Below are positions 1-4,887 of a DNA stretch of 10,035 nt, piece after piece. A program made the position numbers and the translations under genes. Source of the DNA: DAISLF01 sp964517345 (GTDB lineage: Bacteria; Patescibacteriota; Gracilibacteria; Peribacterales; Peribacteraceae); contig CAZFBZ010000047.1 in NCBI GenBank assembly GCA_964517345.1, positions 1 to 10,035 on the forward strand, in the 5' to 3' direction. Numbering within the stretch: the first letter of the stretch is position 1; the number at the start of each line of letters is the position of its first letter. Under the pieces are notes generated by a model that did not search any database, was not told where the DNA came from, and was given only the letters and a program-made list of their open reading frames with translations.

Positions 1-3
1 CTT

Positions 4-80
4 GGGCGCCTAGCTCAGTTGGTTAGAGCGACGAGCTTACACCTCGTAGGTCAGGGGTTCGAATCCCTTGGCGCCCACCA
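4..80 (+). tRNA. tRNA-Val, anticodon UAC, CCA encoded
   Basis: Full cloverleaf. The 7-bp acceptor stem pairs GGGCGCC (4-10) with GGCGCCC (70-76). The D arm lies at 13-29 with GG in its loop. The anticodon stem pairs ACGAG (31-35) with CTCGT (43-47) around the loop CTTACAC, giving anticodon TAC at 38-40, which reads valine GUN codons. The T arm is 53-69 with the TTCGAAT loop. The discriminator is A77, and CCA is encoded at 78-80. Only three bases precede it here, so its promoter lies outside the window. Its 3' end is two bases from the end of the convergent gene at 83-745. Confidence 0.97.
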
Positions 81-82
81 GT

Positions 83-745
83 TCACTCTCCGCGACGCAG
101 CGCGTTCGGCGTTTCGGCAAGGAGGTTTTCGGCGCGCCAGCGGAGGTATCGAGCATCAATCCCGGCAACATCCCACCCCTCCATTTCGGCATCACCGAGA
201 AGTTGTTCCGTCATCTCTGCAGCCTCATCAGTTGTCAGGAATCGTCGCGCGTAGTGCGAAAGGCTCTGTGCATCATCCGCGCTTGCCAGAGACAGGCGGT
301 TCGCCGCGATCCGGCGCGCGAGACGTGCGGCCAGAAAGTGACACGCATGCTCGCGGACATACGCTTCGTGAATGCGCGTTTCGTCCGGATCTTCACTGTC
401 GGCTGCGACATCGTGCGGTTCGTGTCCGGACGCGTCCTCGGCATCCGGAGTCCACTGGGTATACGGCAGGAAGCCTGTTTCCACGGCGTGGCTCCCGGCG
501 CTTCCCGGCGGTCGCGGATCAAAGCCCCGTTCCTGGCAGAAGTTTTGATAGCGGTCACGCTCTCCGGCGACGATATCGGCGATTCTGTTGAGTCGCAGGC
601 GGTGCTCGACGTGTACCGGTTCCGTCGTATCTTCAAGCCCAGCGAGCGTGTCCTGCAACGCCTCTCCGCCGTCCAGATGCGCGCGGCCGCGCTGCTCCTG
701 TCCGTCGAGATACAAGAAAAACGATTGCGTGTGTTCGGGTGCCAT
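83..745 (-). CDS. Acidic hypothetical protein, 220 aa
   Basis: I do not recognise this protein. It is Asp/Glu/Ala/Arg-rich and predicted soluble, with no signal peptide and no membrane segment. The middle (about residues 95-120) is strongly acidic and looks disordered. The second half (about 125-210) is rich in Ala, Arg and Glu, includes the stretch HFLAARLARRIAANRL, and is probably helical. The competing rightward reading frame over the same DNA is Arg/Cys/Ser-rich and looks like a shadow. The start is the ATG at 745. No Shine-Dalgarno precedes it, and a 6-bp dyad (743-757) covers the start codon. It is the last gene of the leftward block and ends (TGA) two bases from the 3' end of the convergent tRNA-Val, so any read-through transcript would be antisense to the tRNA. 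That it is a gene is fairly likely; its function is open. Confidence 0.6.
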   Translation of the reverse strand: MAPEHTQSFFLYLDGQEQRGRAHLDGGEALQDTLAGLEDTTEPVHVEHRLRLNRIADIVAGERDRYQNFCQERGFDPRPPGSAGSHAVETGFLPYTQWTPDAEDASGHEPHDVAADSEDPDETRIHEAYVREHACHFLAARLARRIAANRLSLASADDAQSLSHYARRFLTTDEAAEMTEQLLGDAEMEGWDVAGIDARYLRWRAENLLAETPNALRRGE

Positions 746-757
746 AGAACATCTATG
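743..757. repeat. Short perfect dyad over a start codon
   Basis: CATAGA, three bases, TCTATG form a perfect 6-bp inverted repeat whose left arm includes the start codon (743-745, minus strand) of the acidic protein. It could be an operator or a small hairpin hiding the start. An inverted repeat of this size can also arise by chance. Confidence 0.3.
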
Positions 758-779
758 TCAGAGCTTTCAAAACACGCAA
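752..779 (-). promoter_or_regulatory. Weak promoter candidate for the 83-745 gene
   Basis: On the minus strand, TTGCGT (774-779) and CATAGA (752-757) are separated by 16 bases. CATAGA ends six bases before the ATG at 745. Neither box is close to consensus. The spacing matches that of better promoters in the window, which is the main reason for listing it. Confidence 0.25.
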
Positions 780-789
780 ATAAACATCC

Positions 790-818
790 CCCTGACAACC
801 AGACAGGGCTTCAGACAG
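790..818. repeat. Direct repeat and small hairpin in the 746-839 gap
   Basis: The heptamer CAGACAG occurs at 800-806 and again at 812-818, with a 12-base period. Overlapping it, CCCTG (790-794) and CAGGG (804-808) can form a 5-bp stem with a 9-base loop. For the secreted-protein gene that ends at 840, this lies about 30 bases downstream of the stop and is followed on the minus strand by a moderately T-rich stretch, so it may be a weak terminator. The stem is short and has no proper T-run. Confidence 0.3.
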
Positions 819-839
819 ACAAAAACAGGCACATACCCT

Positions 840-1394
840 TCACCGCCTCGCCGACCGCACGGTCAGCTGACGGATGAAGTTCGTACCGAGGAAATCGAGG
901 GTCTCTTTGTCGACGCCCGTCGCAATCACGTGCGCGGCTTTGCGCGGGTCCTGCTCCTGGCACCAGTGATACTCTTTGACTGCGCCCGCGGGCTGGATCC
1001 ACTTGTAGCCGCGGTAGTTGCTGCGCCCGAGAATCACGCTCTGGAGCTGCACTTTGGACTGGTCGAGGCGCTCGCCGCCCCACGCCTTGAGCGCGGCGAT
1101 GCGGATCGTCTGGAAGTTGCACTCGGCCTTGGGAACGAGCGAGAGAGCGACCTTGGCCGTTCCCTTGGTGAAGACGGCAGTGCCGGATCCCGTCTCGACC
1201 TTCCACACACCGGGGAGGTACGGGCGGGCGAACGCGAAGTCGGCGGAGGTGATCACCCCGATCTTCGACGTGCTGGACGACGAGGACGAGACGATGCGAA
1301 CCGTGCGTGCCTCGGCGGCACCGGAGGACGCGAACGTGAGCGCGACCACGAGGGTCAGCGTCAGAACAATGGCGGAGAGCGAACGGTGGATCAT
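840..1394 (-). CDS. Secreted hypothetical protein with signal peptide, 184 aa
   Basis: The N-terminus is a classical Sec signal peptide: a short basic start (MIHRS), a hydrophobic core at about residues 6-25, and a signal peptidase I site A-E-A at 27-29 with cleavage before Arg30. A Ser-rich run follows (36-43), then a mature domain of about 140 residues with exactly two cysteines (C92 and C145), which could form a disulfide outside the cytoplasm. I do not recognise the domain. ATG 1394 is preferred over GTG 1403. With the ATG, a -10-like TAGCGT sits nine bases upstream, as for other genes here, whereas the GTG would abut that box. The gene is 73 bases downstream of the co-directional pilin-like gene and has its own candidate promoter. 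Confidence 0.75.
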   Translation of the reverse strand: MIHRSLSAIVLTLTLVVALTFASSGAAEARTVRIVSSSSSSTSKIGVITSADFAFARPYLPGVWKVETGSGTAVFTKGTAKVALSLVPKAECNFQTIRIAALKAWGGERLDQSKVQLQSVILGRSNYRGYKWIQPAGAVKEYHWCQEQDPRKAAHVIATGVDKETLDFLGTNFIRQLTVRSARR

Positions 1395-1403
1395 AGGCTT
1401 CAC

Positions 1404-1433
1404 ACGCTACCGCCTGCGCCCGTGAAGGCGCAA
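1404..1433 (-). promoter_or_regulatory. Promoter candidate for the secreted protein
   Basis: On the minus strand, TTGCGC (1428-1433), an 18-base spacer and TAGCGT (1404-1409) precede the ATG at 1394 by nine bases. Transcription would start about two bases before the start codon. A 6-bp hairpin lies in the spacer and overlaps the -35 box. Confidence 0.5.
1415..1432. repeat. 6-bp inverted repeat inside the promoter
   Basis: TGCGCC (1415-1420) and GGCGCA (1427-1432) form a perfect stem with a six-base loop, placed between the -35 and -10 boxes of the secreted-protein gene and overlapping the -35. It may be a regulator binding site. It is also downstream of the pilin-like gene's stop, but with no T-run it is a poor intrinsic terminator. 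Confidence 0.4.
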
Positions 1434-1467
1434 GCAGGTTAGCGGGTTAATCGGCTACGGATGAGCT

Positions 1468-1788
1468 TTAGCGACTGAGCGCTCCGAAGATCTCCTGCAT
1501 CAGGGCGATGATCGTCGTGAAGTTGATCTCGAAGGGGATCTCGAGCAGCTTGCTGATCCACGAGACCGCGAAGAACGCGATGAAGGTCACGAAGAGACCG
1601 ATGATCGCGAAGCGGATCGTGTGAACGGCCTTCTTGATCTTCTCCTCATTGCCGGCCGAGAGGATGAAGCTGATGCCTCCCACGATGATGAAGAGAAGGC
1701 ACAGGAATGACGCCGCGATGAGCGCGAGCGCGATGAAAGTCGCGACAATGTCGACGACGCTGCCATTTTCCAGAAGTTCGCGGATCAT
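1468..1788 (-). CDS. Two-helix pilin-like membrane protein (T4SS_pilin/TrbC-like), 106 aa
   Basis: A small integral membrane protein with a long hydrophobic segment at about residues 11-44 and a second at about 58-78. They are joined by a short polar loop, SAGNEEKIKKA (44-54). A GG pair (37-38) late in the first helix, the loop SAGNEEKIKKA and the following IRFAIIGLFV are the signature of the small TrbC/VirB2-like pilins annotated as T4SS_pilin, which are widespread in Patescibacteria. Such proteins are presumed to assemble into a pilus or transfer channel in the membrane. No other secretion-system genes are present here, so that role is inference. No Shine-Dalgarno is present; the 20 bases upstream are almost all pyrimidines. 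A -10-like TATTCT at 1810-1815 would give a leader of about 15 bases. The alternative is co-transcription with khpA, 36 bases upstream. Confidence 0.82.
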   Translation of the reverse strand: MIRELLENGSVVDIVATFIALALIAASFLCLLFIIVGGISFILSAGNEEKIKKAVHTIRFAIIGLFVTFIAFFAVSWISKLLEIPFEINFTTIIALMQEIFGALSR

Positions 1789-1824
1789 ACGGACGGGGGA
1801 GAAAAAGAGAGAATAGGAAAACGA

Positions 1825-2094
1825 TCAAGCCTTTTGCGGCTCGAGGATCTTGAGATTGACGCGCTGCGAGGCGTTGCCGCCGATCACGCGCAGCAGCGTG
1901 CGGAGAGCTTTGACAGTCTGGCCGCTCTTGCCGATGAGCTTGCCCATGTCGCGCTCGCTCACGCTGACCGTGAGGAGCACGCCCAACTGGTCGATGCTGG
2001 GATCGATCTTCAGCTCGTCCTTGTCTTCCACCAGGGACTCGAGGACGTAGAGCAGGAATGCGTAACCGGGGACCGTCGTATCTGTCGGAGTCAT
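1825..2094 (-). CDS. khpA: KH-domain RNA-binding protein KhpA (YlqC family)
   Basis: An 89-residue single KH domain, the usual length for the KhpA/YlqC (UPF0109) family. The nucleic-acid-binding GxxG loop is seen as LIGKSGQT (53-60). A hydrophobic helix follows (KALRTLLRVI), then the last strand (RVNLKIL). KhpA binds RNA in the cytoplasm and, in Gram-positive bacteria, works with KhpB/EloR in cell elongation and division. The gene directly follows rpsP, a very common pairing in bacteria, which supports the assignment. The rimM and trmD genes that usually come next are absent. It has its own well-formed promoter and an expected leader of only about two bases, so it need not depend on read-through from rpsP. 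Confidence 0.92.
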   Translation of the reverse strand: MTPTDTTVPGYAFLLYVLESLVEDKDELKIDPSIDQLGVLLTVSVSERDMGKLIGKSGQTVKALRTLLRVIGGNASQRVNLKILEPQKA

Positions 2095-2103
2095 ACGGCA
2101 AAC

Positions 2104-2132
2104 AGCCTACCGTCTCATCGCGACGCTGTCAC
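2104..2132 (-). promoter_or_regulatory. Promoter of khpA, leaderless arrangement
   Basis: On the minus strand, GTGACA (2127-2132, five of six consensus bases), a 17-base spacer and TAGGCT (2104-2109) lie in the 53-base gap after rpsP. The -10 ends nine bases before the ATG at 2094, so the transcript should begin at or about two bases before the start codon. Confidence 0.6.
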
Positions 2133-2147
2133 CTGATTTCGTTCTCC

Positions 2148-2522
2148 TCAGGCGGCGGGCGCTGCCTCCGGAGCTGCGGCGGCCTCGGGGGCCGGAGCGG
2201 CGGGCGCGGCGGCGGGTGCAGCCTCGGGAGCGGGCTCCTTCTTGGAGCGCTTTTTGGTGTAGGTCTGCATGAACTTGTCCATGTCCTTCATGCCGGCCTT
2301 CTTGAGGAGGCGGGCGGCGGTGTTGCTGGGGATGGCGCCCTTGGAGACCCAGTGGACGATGCGCTCATCGTTGTGCTCAAAGACCTTGGGCGTGCGCGTC
2401 GGCAGGTAGTGACCCACGATCTCGAGGAACTTACCCTTCACCGGACGTGCCTTTTCGGCCACCACCAGACGGTAGGTCGGCATGTTTTCTCGGCCGGTGC
2501 GCTGAAGACGGATGACGAGCAT
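2148..2522 (-). CDS. rpsP: 30S ribosomal protein S16 with Ala/Pro-rich tail
   Basis: A small-subunit assembly protein. The N-terminus MLVIRLQRTGRENMPTYRLV is the S16 signature, followed by GHYLPT and RIVHWVSKGAIPSNTAARLL. The conserved domain ends near residue 85. After KKRSKKEP comes a tail of about 27 residues (98-124) made almost only of Ala, Pro and Glu, presumably disordered. The total is 124 residues, against roughly 80-90 for a compact S16. ATG 2522 is chosen over the in-frame GTG at 2528 because it matches the family start and sits nine bases after the -10 box. The neighbours are a DUF721 gene upstream and khpA downstream. Confidence 0.96.
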   Translation of the reverse strand: MLVIRLQRTGRENMPTYRLVVAEKARPVKGKFLEIVGHYLPTRTPKVFEHNDERIVHWVSKGAIPSNTAARLLKKAGMKDMDKFMQTYTKKRSKKEPAPEAAPAAAPAAPAPEAAAAPEAAPAA

Positions 2523-2531
2523 TGGCACCGA

Positions 2532-2560
2532 AGTGTAGGGAAGCGCCCGAGGCCGTGCAA
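2532..2560 (-). promoter_or_regulatory. Promoter of rpsP, leaderless arrangement
   Basis: On the minus strand, TTGCAC (2555-2560), a 17-base spacer and TACACT (2532-2537) end nine bases before the ATG at 2522. Four of six bases match consensus in each box, and the spacing is ideal. The predicted start of transcription is about two bases before the ATG. Confidence 0.6.
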
Positions 2561-2580
2561 GAGGTTTTTGGGCACTCCGG

Positions 2581-2886
2581 TCAGGTCGTTTTCGCCCTCA
2601 GAAGCTGTATTTCAGCCACCGTCGAAGGACCGCATTCCCGGCGCAGGTACTCCTTGAGCGCGGGCAGGACCGGGACGCACTCCTGGGCGGCGATTCCGTG
2701 GCGGCAGGAGATGACCAGTGTCGCATGCCGAAGCCGTTCCACCGATAGCGTCCCGACCAGATGGGGCAGCGCCTTATCCAGCCATTCCTGGGCTAAATGC
2801 GTCACGTGAGATGCCTGCACCTGGATGTGCAGCCCGCGCTTGCGGAGGACTTTTGGGAGGATGGAGCGCAGGGAATCCATGGACAT
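2581..2886 (-). CDS. DUF721 / DciA-like protein, 101 aa
   Basis: The sequence matches the DUF721 pattern: an N-terminal SLRSILPKVLRKRGL, a central ASHVTHLAQEWLDKALPHLVG, then VERLRHATLVISCRHGIAAQECVPVLPALKEYL, which corresponds to the family's conserved LVV...S..W.QEL...K..LL core. DciA, a member of this family, helps load the replicative helicase DnaB in bacteria without DnaC/DnaI, so a replication role is plausible. The protein is near minimal for the family and lacks any extended tail. The start is ATG 2886, with ATG 2880 an alternative two codons in. A longer upstream reading in the same frame overlaps the glycosyltransferase gene and is rejected. It follows that gene by 22 bases. Confidence 0.8.
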   Translation of the reverse strand: MSMDSLRSILPKVLRKRGLHIQVQASHVTHLAQEWLDKALPHLVGTLSVERLRHATLVISCRHGIAAQECVPVLPALKEYLRRECGPSTVAEIQLLRAKTT

Positions 2887-2907
2887 GGGCAGAATGACGG
2901 AACCCGC

Positions 2908-2936
2908 ATCATAGCCCCCGCAGCGCCTCGTGGAAA
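2908..2936 (-). promoter_or_regulatory. Promoter candidate for the DUF721 gene
   Basis: On the minus strand, TTTCCA (2931-2936), a 17-base spacer and TATGAT (2908-2913, five of six consensus bases) lie at the 3' end of the glycosyltransferase gene. The -10 overlaps that gene's TGA stop. The leader would be about 15 bases without a Shine-Dalgarno, unlike the shorter leaders predicted nearby. Confidence 0.45.
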
Positions 2937-3961
2937 ACGGCGGCGGTGCGGGCGGCGGCCTCGTCCCAGGACGGGACAACGGTCGCGGACGGACGCGGGG
3001 GAGGGGAGGCGAGGGCGGCGCGGAACGCGCTGCGCTCCGGCGGAAGCACGACGGTGCCGGGCGGAGCGATCTCGGGGAACGAACCGCGATCGGTGACGAT
3101 GCCGGGACAGCCGCACGCATGCGCCTCCAACAACGGCAGACCGAATCCCTCGTAGAGCGACGCACTGACAAAGCACCGGGCTGACGAATACAGCGCGGGC
3201 AGATCGGCATCGCTCACGAACGGCAGCAGGCGCACGCCGGCCTCCAGGCGCAGCGACGCCGCCTCGCGTCCGCCGGTGACGAGCACGAGCTGCGCCTCCG
3301 GATCGTGCAGGTCGGCGAACGCGTCGATGAGCATCTGGACGTTCTTGTGCTCCTTGGCGTTGCCGACATAGAGGAAGAACGGAGACCGGATGCCGTGCGC
3401 TGCGAGGACGGGCGCGCGCACCTCGGGCGGCCGGGGGGCGAATTCCTCCCCGACACCCTCGTGGATGACAACGAGCTTCTTCTCGACGCGCGGCCCGTAG
3501 GCGGCCAGCGCCTCGCGCGCGGTGAAGCCGCTGACCGCGATGATTCGCTGTGCGCGGGCAAGCGAGCGGCCGAGGAGCAGGCGGTACGCCGCCTGACGCG
3601 CGACAGATGCGGAGTTGGGATAGCGATGCAGGATAAGATCGTGGAGCGTGACAACGGTCGGCACGCGCAGCAGCACGGGCACGTTGAAGTGCGGCGAAAA
3701 GAGGAGATCGATCCCGGCGTCTTTGATGACGCGCGGCAGACGCACATGTTCGGCGACGGAGTAGTGGGGGATATCCGCCTGGCGCACGGAGAACGCGCCC
3801 GACGCCGCGTCGGGGATCCACGCCTCCCGCGGGGACCGCACGAACAGCACGTAGCGCAATCCGTCGGCGCGCCGCAGAAGCCGGGTTGTCAGCTCCCGCG
3901 TGTAGCGCCCGATACCTGATTCCGTCGCCGCGAAGCGGCAGTCGATCCCAACGACGTGCAT
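2909..3961 (-). CDS. GT4-family glycosyltransferase, 350 aa
   Basis: A GT-B fold retaining glycosyltransferase. The N-terminal acceptor domain begins MHVVGIDCRFAATESGIGRY with the Gly-rich loop typical of the family. It also carries VVTLHDLI (103-110) and IIAVSGFT (140-147). The C-terminal nucleotide-sugar domain has FFLYVGNAKEHKN (195-207), the LVLVTGG strand, and the EX7E motif in SLYEGFGLPLLEAHACG (E271 and E279). It ends DRGSFPEIAPPGTVVLPP. It likely transfers a sugar from an activated donor to a surface glycan or lipid on the cytoplasmic face of the membrane; the substrate cannot be read from the sequence. ATG 3961 starts the protein exactly at the expected first strand. A second, related glycosyltransferase lies at 7816-8904. 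The divergent prmC begins 81 bases away. Confidence 0.92.
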   Translation of the reverse strand: MHVVGIDCRFAATESGIGRYTRELTTRLLRRADGLRYVLFVRSPREAWIPDAASGAFSVRQADIPHYSVAEHVRLPRVIKDAGIDLLFSPHFNVPVLLRVPTVVTLHDLILHRYPNSASVARQAAYRLLLGRSLARAQRIIAVSGFTAREALAAYGPRVEKKLVVIHEGVGEEFAPRPPEVRAPVLAAHGIRSPFFLYVGNAKEHKNVQMLIDAFADLHDPEAQLVLVTGGREAASLRLEAGVRLLPFVSDADLPALYSSARCFVSASLYEGFGLPLLEAHACGCPGIVTDRGSFPEIAPPGTVVLPPERSAFRAALASPPPRPSATVVPSWDEAAARTAAVFHEALRGL

Positions 3962-3967
3962 ACATGC

Positions 3968-3973
3968 AGCGTA
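3968..3973 (-). promoter_or_regulatory. -10 box of the glycosyltransferase gene
   Basis: On the minus strand, TACGCT ends six bases before the ATG at 3961. No good -35 is visible 16-18 bases upstream in the G+C-rich intergenic DNA. It is listed because the position matches the other leaderless-type promoters here. Confidence 0.4.
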
Positions 3974-4042
3974 GGACGGCCCGCCCCTCCCGGGAAGCAG
4001 ATTGACTGGAACGCAGCCAGGGCAAAGCGCATCATAAGCGCT

Positions 4043-4846
4043 ATGCGTTTGGACGAAGCGCTCCAAAACAGCGGGATCGACCGTGCCGACGCCGAAGTGC
4101 TGCTGGCGGCACTGCTGGGACAGGACCGCGCGTGGCTGATGGCGCACAACGGTGACGTGCTGCCAGTGAACAAGGAAGAACAGTGGAAGGCCTATATCGA
4201 CCGGCGCTGTCGCCACGAGCCCGTGGCGCTGATTCTCGGCCAGAAGGAATTTTACGGGCGGATGTTCACGGTCACGCCCGCAACGCTCGTACCGCGCCCG
4301 GCCACCGAGGGATTGGTGGCGCTCGCGCTCGAGGTGCTGAAGGGGGGCAAGCCCGGCAGGACCATGAAGATGATCGATTCGGGCATCGTGGCGCTGGCGT
4401 TCGTGCGAGAGGATCCGCAAGGCGCGCAGGACGTGGTGGACATCGGCACGGGCAGCGGCTGCATCGCCGTCACCATCTCGTGCGAACGACCGGACTTGCG
4501 CGTGATCGCGACCGACGTGAGCCCCGCCGCGATCGAGGTGGCAAAGAAGAACGCGCATCGCCACGGCGCCGATGACCGCATCGAGTTCCGCGAAGGCTCG
4601 TTGCTGGAACCCGTCACGGGACTGCGCGAGCCGTTCCTCATCGTCTCCAACCCGCCGTATATCCCGGAGGAACGCGTGCTCGACCCCGACGTTGCCCTCT
4701 ACGAACCCGAGCAGGCGCTCTACGCAGGGAAAGACGGACTCGCAGTCCTGCGGCCGCTTGTCGCCGCGGCGCACCGGCACCCTGCCTGCCTCGGCATCGT
4801 CGTGGAATGCGAGCAGGCCCAGGTAGAACGGCTGTCGGCGCTCTGA
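4043..4846 (+). CDS. prmC: PrmC/HemK-type class I methyltransferase, insertion and short C-terminus
   Basis: The family methylates the Gln of the GGQ motif in peptide release factors using S-adenosylmethionine. The N-terminal helical domain is complete (DAEVLLAALLG; RRCRHEPVALILGQKEFYG; VPRPATEGLV at 83-92). SAM motif I is VVDIGTGSGC (131-140), the acidic motif II is VIATDVS (154-160), and the catalytic NPPYIP is at 203-208, followed by YEPEQAL. There are two oddities. About 25-30 extra residues (around 100-128, including KGGKPGRTMKM) separate the PRPxTE region from motif I. The protein also stops at 267, right after VVECEQAQVERLSAL, so the final strands (about 25-35 residues, ending D...R.V..G in relatives) are missing. 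The start is ATG 4043; a longer in-frame reading from 3956 runs over the divergent promoter region. TTGACT lies at 4002-4007, but I find no convincing -10. Confidence 0.86.
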   Translation: MRLDEALQNSGIDRADAEVLLAALLGQDRAWLMAHNGDVLPVNKEEQWKAYIDRRCRHEPVALILGQKEFYGRMFTVTPATLVPRPATEGLVALALEVLKGGKPGRTMKMIDSGIVALAFVREDPQGAQDVVDIGTGSGCIAVTISCERPDLRVIATDVSPAAIEVAKKNAHRHGADDRIEFREGSLLEPVTGLREPFLIVSNPPYIPEERVLDPDVALYEPEQALYAGKDGLAVLRPLVAAAHRHPACLGIVVECEQAQVERLSAL

Positions 4847-4853
4847 TCGGGTT

Positions 4854-4881
4854 TTGTCATCGCGCGATCCTCTGGTAGCTT
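4854..4881 (+). promoter_or_regulatory. Promoter of purA, leaderless arrangement
   Basis: TTGTCA (4854-4859), a 16-base spacer and TAGCTT (4876-4881), with an extended -10 TG at 4873-4874. The box ends six bases before the ATG at 4888, so transcription should begin at the A of the start codon. It fills the 41-base gap after prmC. Confidence 0.55.
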
Positions 4882-4887
4882 TCTTCC

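Noticed and set aside
68..877. Rightward 269-residue reading frame opposite the acidic protein
   Set aside because: It starts inside the tRNA, is rich in Arg, Cys and Ser in shadow-like fashion, and runs antisense into the secreted-protein gene. The minus-strand frame is more protein-like.
588..1442. Rightward 284-residue frame over the secreted-protein gene
   Set aside because: It is low-complexity Arg/Gly/Glu sequence without domain features. The opposite strand carries a clean signal peptide and stop.
2802..4025. 407-residue leftward frame overlapping the first glycosyltransferase
   Set aside because: It is Arg/Ala-rich and in a different frame from the clear GT4 motifs; a typical shadow in G+C-rich DNA.
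3962..4042. A full promoter for prmC from TTGACT at 4002-4007
   Set aside because: No acceptable -10 lies 16-18 bases downstream; the nearest candidate (CATAAG, 4033-4038) is 25 bases away and too close to the start codon.
4844..4846. TGA as a recoded sense codon in prmC
   Set aside because: TGA serves as the normal stop of rpsP, purA, nadK and others in this window, and the frame beyond the prmC stop soon loses similarity and runs into purA.
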